From positions 1 through 6,303 of the forward strand of contig DAOVQG010000276.1 in the NCBI GenBank assembly GCA_030628805.1: DNA of 6,303 bases, in the 5' to 3' direction. Of this stretch, positions 1 through 4,912 are shown piece by piece. The number at the start of each line of letters is the position of its first letter. Position 1 is the first letter of the stretch. The position numbers and the translations under genes are program-made. The notes below the pieces were generated by a model. The model searched no databases, had not been told where the DNA came from, and worked only from the letters and a program-made list of their open reading frames with translations. The DNA is from JAGMDK01 sp023128695. GTDB lineage: Bacteria; Planctomycetota; Phycisphaerae; UBA1845; Fen-1342.

Positions 1-36
1 CACAGTTGATTTGATGGGCTGCGTATCGATCGCAAT

Positions 37-120
37 GTGTGCCACTGCTCTTGAGCAGTGCTTAGCTTCACCGAGTACACCGAGATCGTTAAGAAACACT
101 GCTCAAGAGCAGTGGCACAC
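37..120. repeat. 24-bp perfect inverted repeat, each arm itself palindromic
   Basis: The left arm at 37-60 and the right arm at 97-120 are exact reverse complements over 24 bases, separated by 36 bases. Each arm contains a shorter palindrome: CACTGCTC and GAGCAGTG around a 2-base centre (43-60 and 97-114). A further 8-bp pair (11-18 with 124-131) lies outside, so the paired region may be longer. The reading frame of the downstream gene is open through it, but the strong symmetry argues for an intergenic repeat and not for protein sequence. It looks like a dispersed palindromic repeat; its role is unknown. Confidence 0.85.
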
Positions 121-169
121 CAACCCATCAATTGAGTTGTGGCAGAGCACTAGTACCGCGTTTCAGAAA

Positions 170-2257
170 GTGCACGATTATCCCACCTTAAAGAAGACCC
201 GCGCCAGCGAGAAGAAGTGCCGCGTCAGCGAGAAGAAGAGCCGCAGGCTTCAGCCCGCGCGGTGCCCCGCAAGAACGGTCCTGGTGGCGCTCGTGTTGTT
301 TGCGGGTGTACCGCAAGTCGCACCGGCGGATGAGTCTCTTGCGGCCCACGTGCCGGGCGACGTCGGGCTGTTCATCGAGCTGCGCGAGGCGCACGACCTG
401 CTGATCCCCCTGATCGAGCCGGAGATCTGGAGCACCCTGGCCGAAATCGCCGGGCAGAAGGCCCGGGAGGAGGATACCAGCGAGTGGAGTCGGCGTGTGG
501 AGCGGACGGTGAACATGACGCCGGCCGAGGCCATCCGCAAGCTCTTTTCGCAACGGATCGCGTTTGTGGGTGAAGGATTACTGCGTTCGCAGGATGCCGT
601 GGTGCTCTGCCGTCCCGCCGACCGGCCGCGCGAGCTGATTCGCGGCTGGCCGGTCCAGCCGCTGCCCACCTCCACGCGAACCTCGGTCTACCGCCTCCCG
701 TATCGCGTCGGCCTGGCTATCGACGACCGGCTCATGGTGTTCGGCGACAACACCACGGGCGGCATGTTTTCAAAGGTACTGGGAGTGCTCGAAAGCGGCT
801 CGGAGGACACGCTCGCGGAGAACCGGCTCTATCAGAGTCTGCTCGCCCGGGTGCCGAAAGATCCTGACGGCGTGTTCTTCGCGCGGCTCTCCCGTTCACC
901 CGCGACGACCGCGCCCGCCGCGACAAGGCCCGCCCCCCCGGAACTGCCCGGTCCGCTACGGGGGTCCAAGAATGTGTTGCTGGCCCTGCACCGGAAAGGC
1001 CGCCTGCTGCACTTCAGCGCGGTCGGCGACGCTCCCGCCTCGATTCCGGCCCACAATGGAACATTGTCCAAGTTGGTGGCGGGCCTGCCGGAGCGCACCC
1101 TGCTGGCGTGGGCCGGCCGCGTGAACTATCCGTCTTTGACCGCTGCCGCCCAGACACTGCCGGAATACGACCTCCTGCGTATTGCCGTTCAGCAGGCCCC
1201 GGCCAAGGCCATCGAGCGTTTGAGCGGCGCGCTGGATCCCGCCGTTTGCGTAGCCGTCGGTGTGGTCAGTCCTGAGAATCGTCGTCGCCCCGCCCCGCCG
1301 GTCCCGGCCCTGGCCCTGTTGCTCGCGACCCAGAATGCCGAAGCTGCCGAGCGTGAGTGGCGGACTCTCTTTCACTCCACGCTGGCGTTGTACAAGCTGC
1401 TTTCGCTCAAGGCCACGCCTCCCCGCCGGCCGTTGCGGCTGGATACGATCATTCTGGACGGAACGGAGGCCGAGCAACTCGATTTAAGCACGCTGCTCAA
1501 CACCGCCCCGGAAGAAACGCCGCTCGGGGAGTTGCACCTCTCCTGGGCCCTGGACGGCGACGTCTTGATCATCGCGTCGCACTCCGACTGGCTGCGGCAG
1601 ATCCTCGCGGCCCGTCACCAACATGCCCCGCGGCTATCGACCGTCTCCGAGCTGACCCTGCGCTCGCCGGTCAGGCAGCCCGACAACCTATTTGTAGCCC
1701 AGACCGGCCCGATCGCCGATCTGGGATTGCTGTGGCTCCGCCACCTCGAACTGACTGCTCCCCAGGTCCTCAAACCGGATTGGTGGCGGGCCTACCAGCC
1801 CGGCGGACGCAACCCGCAACTCGGCATCCAGGTCACCGCGGACGGCGAGCGCAAACGACTCCGGGTCCAGTCCGTGACCCCCGGCCGGCCGGCCTACGGC
1901 ATCCTCCAGCCCGGCGACGAGATCATCGGCTGTAACCGCCGCCGCTTCACCACGTCGCAGCCGGTGCAGGAGATGCGACTGGGCCTGGCCGCCCGCCGCG
2001 ACGCGCGGTATATCGAGCTTTACGTCGAGCACGGCGGAGGTCTCACCCGTGTTCGCCGCGTTCCTTTGCCGTTTGTCGATCCGATTCAGGTGTTGCGGCG
2101 GGTGGTGTCCCTCGGTCAGATCGTGCAGCGCGTGGTCTACACGGACGGCGTACCCAACGCCGCCGGCCCGCGGGGCGTCCTGACGCTCGAAATGCGGGGC
2201 GGCGAGAAACCCTTGTTCGCCTTCTCGCTCTCGCCGACTGCCTCTCAGCCGCGTTAG
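170..2257 (+). CDS. Exported protein with C-terminal PDZ domain, otherwise unrecognised
   Basis: This is about 695 residues if it starts at GTG 170. The frame is open back to base 11, but the 24-bp inverted repeat lies there. GTG 170 has no clear Shine-Dalgarno sequence, so the start is uncertain. After a basic, repeat-rich N-region of some 35 residues comes a hydrophobic stretch (TVLVALVLFAG, residues 36-46) and Ala-rich residues ending APADE, which reads as a signal peptide or anchor. The mature part begins with LAAHVPGDVGLFIEL. This resembles large secreted hypothetical proteins of planctomycetes and loosely the DUF3352 style; that is an impression only. Residues about 550-620 form a PDZ-like domain: LGIQV at its start, then GILQPGDEIIGCN, the usual carboxylate-loop and 'PGD.I...N' pattern. 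No protease catalytic motif was seen, so the PDZ probably binds a partner protein outside the cytoplasm. The stop codon overlaps a palindrome. The coding call is firm; the function is unknown. Confidence 0.85.
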   Translation: MHDYPTLKKTRASEKKCRVSEKKSRRLQPARCPARTVLVALVLFAGVPQVAPADESLAAHVPGDVGLFIELREAHDLLIPLIEPEIWSTLAEIAGQKAREEDTSEWSRRVERTVNMTPAEAIRKLFSQRIAFVGEGLLRSQDAVVLCRPADRPRELIRGWPVQPLPTSTRTSVYRLPYRVGLAIDDRLMVFGDNTTGGMFSKVLGVLESGSEDTLAENRLYQSLLARVPKDPDGVFFARLSRSPATTAPAATRPAPPELPGPLRGSKNVLLALHRKGRLLHFSAVGDAPASIPAHNGTLSKLVAGLPERTLLAWAGRVNYPSLTAAAQTLPEYDLLRIAVQQAPAKAIERLSGALDPAVCVAVGVVSPENRRRPAPPVPALALLLATQNAEAAEREWRTLFHSTLALYKLLSLKATPPRRPLRLDTIILDGTEAEQLDLSTLLNTAPEETPLGELHLSWALDGDVLIIASHSDWLRQILAARHQHAPRLSTVSELTLRSPVRQPDNLFVAQTGPIADLGLLWLRHLELTAPQVLKPDWWRAYQPGGRNPQLGIQVTADGERKRLRVQSVTPGRPAYGILQPGDEIIGCNRRRFTTSQPVQEMRLGLAARRDARYIELYVEHGGGLTRVRRVPLPFVDPIQVLRRVVSLGQIVQRVVYTDGVPNAAGPRGVLTLEMRGGEKPLFAFSLSPTASQPR
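191..244 (+). repeat. 21-bp in-frame direct repeat (7 codons, about 2.6 units)
   Basis: Units begin at 191, 212 and 233, each with AAGAAG; two are full and the third stops after four codons. They encode KKTRASE, KKCRVSE and KKSR. The period is a whole number of codons, so the frame is kept. This makes a strongly basic N-region ahead of the predicted signal sequence. It supports either real translation of this stretch or a small tandem duplication next to the palindrome at 236-262. Confidence 0.75.
236..262 (+). repeat. GC-rich palindromic repeat, copy 1 (inside the PDZ gene frame)
   Basis: This 27-base stretch matches the reverse complement of 2352-2378 at all but one base. Its core is GGCT-TC-AGCC with GC-rich flanks. 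The one change, A at 245 where the other copy has G, breaks a stem pair. If GTG 170 is the start, it encodes part of the basic N-region (reading SRRLQPAR), so a dispersed repeat would have become coding sequence. Confidence 0.7.
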
Positions 2258-2272
2258 CTAACCCGGTTAGCT
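2256..2272. repeat. 8-bp palindrome overlapping the PDZ gene stop codon
   Basis: AGCTAACC at 2256-2263 and GGTTAGCT at 2265-2272 are reverse complements around one central base, starting inside the TAG stop codon. RNA could fold it with six pairs and a 5-base loop. No T-tract follows, so it is not a standard intrinsic terminator. Confidence 0.55.
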
Positions 2273-2275
2273 CAC

Positions 2276-2300
2276 CGCAGAGCACGCAGAGATCGCAGAG
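2276..2300. repeat. Three CGCAGAG units at 9-bp spacing
   Basis: CGCAGAG occurs at 2276, 2285 and 2294, each pair separated by a variable dinucleotide (CA, AT). It lies in the gap just after the PDZ gene stop. Similar CGCAGAG strings are, from memory, common dispersed repeats in environmental bacterial genomes. The function is unknown. Confidence 0.6.
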
Positions 2301-2350
2301 AGTTGAACTTCAAAGAGGGCAGCCTATTATACTCGTTCGGTGATCATAAG

Positions 2351-2378
2351 GCCGCGCGGGCTGAAGCCCGCGGCTCTT
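2351..2378 (-). repeat. GC-rich palindromic repeat, copy 2 (between convergent genes)
   Basis: This can form a strong hairpin: GCGGGCT at 2356-2362 pairs with AGCCCGC at 2365-2371 over a 2-base centre, and outer GCC and GGC pair across a small bulge. It is the inverted counterpart of 236-262. It lies between the ends of two converging genes (PDZ protein on +, membrane protein on -), where it could limit transcription from both sides, though no T-run follows it. Downstream to 2463 nothing else is supported. Confidence 0.7.
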
Positions 2379-2463
2379 CGTTGACACACGCTCGGGCCTG
2401 GCGATTTACATTATTGTTAAGCTGCGACTTCGATAATCGTACCTCTCCGTTTTTTCATCCGGC

Positions 2464-2751
2464 TTATCGCCGTCTTTTTTTGCCCCTCTCCCAGGCGGGC
2501 CTCCGCGCTTCCCGGACACGAACAGCCAACCAGAGCACGCTGAGGCCGCTCAGGATCGCCGCCGCCACGGCCAACATCATGAGGAAAGTCGTGAGCGTCA
2601 TCGCCTGCGTCCGTGTGGCGGGGCTCGTGGTCGGCTCACCTCCAGTGGTGTCCGCGAGGGCCGACAACCAAAACAGCACGGCGGACCCGAGCGCGCACGC
2701 CACCGTGGCTACGGCGATTTTCCAGATCGGCCACCGCTTGGGTTGCTTCAT
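2464..2751 (-). CDS. Small two-helix membrane protein, hypothetical
   Basis: The protein has 95 residues, starting at ATG 2751 and ending TAA at 2464-2466. A Shine-Dalgarno-like AGGGA lies 9 bases upstream on the minus strand (2761-2765), which fixes the start. Two hydrophobic segments are visible, about residues 12-33 (IAVATVACALGSAVLFWLSAL) and 52-77 (rich in L, M, A and V). They are joined by a polar loop rich in T, G, P and S (34-51). Both ends are basic (KQPKRW at the start, GKKRRR at the end), so by the positive-inside rule both termini should face the cytoplasm and the loop the periplasm. No Cys-based or catalytic motif is seen. I do not recognise the family. It converges with the PDZ gene and has no operon partner on its strand: the next minus-strand gene, the RAYT, lies upstream across 180 bases. 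Confidence 0.75.
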   Translation of the reverse strand: MKQPKRWPIWKIAVATVACALGSAVLFWLSALADTTGGEPTTSPATRTQAMTLTTFLMMLAVAAAILSGLSVLWLAVRVREARRPAWERGKKRRR

Positions 2752-2760
2752 GACTATCGT

Positions 2761-2765
2761 TCCCT
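2761..2765 (-). promoter_or_regulatory. Ribosome binding site of the small membrane protein
   Basis: AGGGA on the minus strand lies 9 bases before ATG 2751. It is the main support for that start. Confidence 0.5.
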
Positions 2766-2886
2766 ACTGAACCTGATCCAAACTGTATCCCGGTGCTACC
2801 AGTCGCACGTTGCGAATCACGTTTACACTACCCTGACCGAGACGAGAGTCAAGAATGACCACCGCAATAGCACTGTGACAACCGGC

Positions 2887-2918
2887 TGTGTGGCATGCCC
2901 AAGCGTAGCGCGGGCATG
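2887..2918 (+). repeat. REP element a (downstream of the RAYT gene)
   Basis: It begins TGTGTGG; the tetranucleotide GTGG at 2890-2893 sits directly before the hairpin, matching the GTRG signature known for RAYT-associated REPs. The outer stem is CATGCCC (2894-2900) with GGGCATG (2912-2918). An unpaired AA follows the left arm, then an inner GCG/CGC pair closes a 3-base loop. It ends 14 bases from the RAYT stop codon and is oriented opposite to REP b on the other side of the gene. From 2766 to 2886 nothing else is recognised. Confidence 0.85.
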
Positions 2919-2932
2919 TTCTGTCAGATGAT

Positions 2933-3529
2933 TCAGCAATAACCCGGAATGCTCTCCACATCCGGTACGAGCGGCACGTCGCCACGGCCGGCGAAGTACC
3001 GCGCGCTCGACCACGGCCAATCCTCCGGATGCTCGACCAGTCCACGTCGCACCGGGTTAGCGTGTATGTACTCAATGTGCCTATGAATCGCCGCTGGCTG
3101 CACGAGGTTTCGGTCGAACCCTCCGCCGCGCTGCCAGAAGCGATGGACGACCTTGCCGTTGGGTTGCTCGTCGCGCAGGCGTGTCAGGTATGCCGGCGCG
3201 TGCTCGCGCAGATACTTGACTGCTCGCCGCGTGACCGGCAGCTTCATGTCGCTGAGGATGTCACTGATTGAATATACCTCGTTGCGTGGCCAAATCAGCA
3301 GGTGTACATGCTCTGGCATGATCACGTACGCCCACAGGTCGAACGCATGCTTGGTCCTGGCCACGTCGAGCGCTTCGAGAAACCAGGTTCGGGATCGATC
3401 GCGACTGAGCAGCGGCTGGCGTTTGAAACATGAAAAAGTCAGCGCATGGGCGTGTCCGGGCTCGCTGTAGCGCTTGCACGTTTCATACTTGGCTCGTTCT
3501 CGCGTCGGCTCTCGGCTCATGGTCCACAT
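2933..3529 (-). CDS. REP-associated tyrosine transposase (RAYT, IS200-like Y1 HUH)
   Basis: The protein has 198 residues from ATG 3529, or 195 from ATG 3520 (MSREPTRER). The frame stays open upstream to 3733, but that part is REP DNA. Family features in order: a first beta strand HALTFSCFKRQ (about residues 27-37); the HUH metal-binding motif in MPEHVHLLI (H74 and H76); then IEYIHANPVRRGLV, where Y154 is the expected catalytic tyrosine; and WPWSSARYF after it. In known RAYTs this enzyme nicks and joins single-stranded REP DNA through a 5'-phosphotyrosine bond, and REP hairpins beginning with GTRG are its substrates. All key residues are present and the length is normal, so it appears intact. 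It is bracketed by two inverted REPs (2887-2918 and 3535-3566), which supports the assignment strongly. No clear Shine-Dalgarno is seen; the REP b hairpin ends 5 bases before ATG 3529 and may affect translation. Confidence 0.93.
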   Translation of the reverse strand: MWTMSREPTRERAKYETCKRYSEPGHAHALTFSCFKRQPLLSRDRSRTWFLEALDVARTKHAFDLWAYVIMPEHVHLLIWPRNEVYSISDILSDMKLPVTRRAVKYLREHAPAYLTRLRDEQPNGKVVHRFWQRGGGFDRNLVQPAAIHRHIEYIHANPVRRGLVEHPEDWPWSSARYFAGRGDVPLVPDVESIPGYC

Positions 3530-3534
3530 ATTAA

Positions 3535-3566
3535 CATGCCCGCGCTGCGCTTGGGCATGGCACACA
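3535..3566 (-). repeat. REP element b (5' side of the RAYT gene)
   Basis: Read on the minus strand it matches REP a over 32 bases except two positions: C replaces G in the signature (GTGC, not GTGG), and C replaces T in the loop. Both stem arms (CATGCCC and GGGCATG) and the inner GCG/CGC pair are perfect. It lies just upstream of the RAYT start, in the RAYT gene's own direction, and is inverted relative to REP a. Confidence 0.85.
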
Positions 3567-3603
3567 GCGTCTTTTCCTTGGATCCTGACGGCCTGCGGCG
3601 CAA

Positions 3604-3624
3604 GTGTGGCATGCCCAAGCGCAG
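3604..3624 (+). repeat. REP element c, left half only
   Basis: GTGTGGCATGCCC, the AA bulge, GCG and the CAG loop are all present, identical to the left half of the REPs here. The right arm GGGCATG is missing; instead a second REP begins at 3626. It looks like a truncated copy abutting REP d. Confidence 0.75.
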
Positions 3625-3625
3625 T

Positions 3626-3655
3626 TGTGGCCTGGCCAATCGCAGCGCGGCCATG
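3626..3655 (+). repeat. REP element d, diverged copy with a paired stem change
   Basis: It carries TGTGG, left arm CCTGGCC (3631-3637), AA bulge, inner segment, CAG loop, CGC and right arm GGCCATG (3649-3655). Compared with REP a it differs at five of 30 positions. The fifth base of the left arm (C to G) and its partner in the right arm (G to C) changed together, keeping the pair. One outer pair is lost (C against T), and one inner pair is lost (T against C). Confidence 0.75.
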
Positions 3656-4013
3656 ATCATATGAACTGGATAACCGCGTAGGGTACCCGGACGCACCAAT
3701 CTCGCTCAGTCTTAGTACATCCTCGATATCCACGTATCGATGCGGACGTACGTGGCGTTCGTAATATCTTCGACATCATTTCGTCTGACCGCGGCGGATT
3801 GCATGTAATCCAACCCTTCGCGGTGCATAATTTCTCGGGCCTTGGCCGAACATAGACACGAAACGAAACTTGACTGGAAATGCGCTACTTTGCGTGTCTA
3901 GCATTCCATACAACATCCGGAGTCGTTCCGGGCAAGGCGTTCCGTAAATCAAGGGCACTCCCCAAAGGGCCGAACCTCATGCGCGCGGCTGGGAAGAGGA
4001 GGATAGGGCACAA
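3656..4013. other. Gene-free stretch upstream of the PEP-CTERM gene
   Basis: No gene is supported here. A 60-codon minus-strand frame (3776-3958) has no recognisable family, signal or ribosome site. A 7-bp stem with a 12-base loop occurs at 3730-3755 (CCACGTA with TACGTGG). The promoter of the PEP-CTERM gene should lie in this stretch, but no convincing -35/-10 pair could be picked by eye. Confidence 0.5.
3997..4002 (+). promoter_or_regulatory. Ribosome binding site of the PEP-CTERM gene
   Basis: AGGAGG lies 11 bases before GTG 4014, within a purine-rich run. It supports GTG 4014 over the internal ATG at 4044, although the spacing is slightly long. Confidence 0.6.
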
Positions 4014-4682
4014 GTGACTAAAACCACTAGACTAATAACAGGAATGTTGGGAATCGTCGGCTTGATGCTAGGCGCCATTGCGCCGGCCACGGCCGCCCCG
4101 ATCCTCACCTTCGGTTTCACCGAGCTGGATGGGTCTTTCGACGGTGTCAGCATCTTCACCGCCGACGCCGCGCCCGATACCGACGGCGACGTTTCCCGCG
4201 TCGTCCCCGGCTGCGGGACGGCCGATTTCGACCACGACTTCACCGGCGGCGCGGCCGACTACTCCATGACCATGACGCTCTACAACATCACGCCCGATAC
4301 CGCCGAGGCCGCCGGCCAGTTCATCATCACCGACGCGGACGGCGACACCATCGCCGGTGACATCGCGGGCGTATGGGTACGCAACGGCGTCTTCGGCTTC
4401 TTCAACGGCCTGCTCGACAACGTGTACTTCAACGAGGTCGGCGACGGCATCTTCGAAGGCCCGAGCGGCGGCGCGTTCGATATGGACTTCGCGGCCTACG
4501 CTCCCGAGCCGTACGCCGGGTCGATCATGATGCTCGAGACCGGCAGTTGGTTCGACCTCGGCACGACGTGGGATAATCAAAGCTCGCTCGTCCAGGCCGC
4601 GATCGTACCCGAGCCCGCCTCAGCCCTGCTGGCCATCCTGGGTGGCGGTCTACTCCCCCTGTGGCGTCGCTCGCGGAGATAA
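4014..4682 (+). CDS. PEP-CTERM sorting domain protein
   Basis: The protein has 222 residues from a GTG start with AGGAGG upstream. Residues 1-28 form a signal peptide: basic MTKTTR, a hydrophobic core (MLGIVGLMLGAIA), then APATAA before likely cleavage. The middle is acidic and rich in Asp, Gly, Ala and Phe, with a single Cys (GCGTADFDHDF) and no enzymatic motif. The C-terminus is a complete PEP-CTERM tripartite signal: VPEP at 198-201, a hydrophobic helix (ALLAILGGGLLPLW) and the basic tail RRSRR. In known systems an exosortase (EpsH-like, transpeptidase) in the inner membrane recognises PEP and processes such proteins for export or surface display, often with extracellular polysaccharide. 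No exosortase is in this window; one is expected elsewhere in the genome. The gene stands alone on its strand and converges with the HEAT gene. The function of the mature protein is unknown; it may be a surface or matrix protein. Confidence 0.9.
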   Translation: MTKTTRLITGMLGIVGLMLGAIAPATAAPILTFGFTELDGSFDGVSIFTADAAPDTDGDVSRVVPGCGTADFDHDFTGGAADYSMTMTLYNITPDTAEAAGQFIITDADGDTIAGDIAGVWVRNGVFGFFNGLLDNVYFNEVGDGIFEGPSGGAFDMDFAAYAPEPYAGSIMMLETGSWFDLGTTWDNQSSLVQAAIVPEPASALLAILGGGLLPLWRRSRR

Positions 4683-4705
4683 TCGGGATAGCCGAGCTAA
4701 CGGCA

Positions 4706-4729
4706 TGTGTGCCATGCCCAAGCCGTAGC
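4706..4729 (+). repeat. REP element e, left half only
   Basis: TGTGTGCCATGCCCAAGC (4706-4723) matches the left half of REP b exactly, including the C in place of the second G of the signature. An extra C follows, then GTAGC; the right arm GGGCATG is absent. A different inverted repeat begins at 4731. An alternative hairpin, GGCATG (4702-4707) with CATGCC (4713-4718), overlaps it 19 bases after the PEP-CTERM stop codon. Confidence 0.7.
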
Positions 4730-4730
4730 C

Positions 4731-4793
4731 GTAGGTCGGGTCATCGACCCGACGAACCGGGTGAGAGAATGTCGGGTCGATGACCCGACCTAC
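4731..4793. repeat. 23-bp perfect inverted repeat (GTCGGGTC family)
   Basis: The arms 4731-4753 and 4771-4793 are exact reverse complements with a 17-base spacer. Each arm also contains a smaller hairpin, GTCGGGT against ACCCGAC with a 5-base loop. As RNA the unit could form one long stem or two short ones. It lies between two convergent genes, so it may block read-through from either side. No T-tract follows. Confidence 0.85.
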
Positions 4794-4827
4794 TTGGCTA
4801 TAGCAGCGTGGTTGCCGTGTGACACGT

Positions 4828-4912
4828 AATCAGAGCCCGAAGCGCAAGCGAGGGATTCCCAAAGGCCAACATTGTTCCCGCGATACCCTCGCTTGCGCTT
4901 CGGGCTCTGATT
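4828..4912. repeat. 27-bp perfect inverted repeat ending at the HEAT gene stop codon
   Basis: The arms 4828-4854 and 4886-4912 are exact reverse complements with a 31-base spacer. The core reads GAGCCCGAAGCGCAAGCG on the + strand. The right arm ends directly next to the stop codon of the HEAT gene (4913-4915), so the repeat is effectively the 3' end of that transcript and could protect or terminate it. From memory, arms of this kind recur in planctomycete genomes and are sometimes mis-annotated as short proteins. Confidence 0.88.

Noticed and set aside
11..169. Coding extension of the PDZ protein back to TTG 11 or ATG 14
   Set aside because: The stretch contains a perfect 24-bp inverted repeat with nested palindromes, which is better explained as intergenic repeat DNA.
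2381..2412. TTGACA at 2381 as a promoter
   Set aside because: The -35 is perfect, but the best -10 (TACATT) is 20 bases away and no gene follows on that strand.
2303..2770. 155-codon plus-strand frame
   Set aside because: It is antisense to the two-helix membrane protein and crosses the GC palindrome; the minus-strand frame has a ribosome site and coherent membrane segments.
3530..3733. 68-residue N-terminal extension of the RAYT
   Set aside because: The extension is mostly the translation of REP b, c and d; the family similarity begins only after ATG 3529/3520.
3776..3958. 60-codon minus-strand frame as a small gene
   Set aside because: No recognisable family, ribosome site or neighbour support; frames of this length are common by chance in GC-rich DNA.
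4068..4580. 170-codon minus-strand frame
   Set aside because: It is antisense to the PEP-CTERM gene, which has a clear signal peptide and sorting signal.
2887..4729. CRISPR array from repeated CATGCCC units
   Set aside because: Copies are irregularly spaced, occur in both orientations, form REP hairpins and lie beside a RAYT; there are no cas genes.
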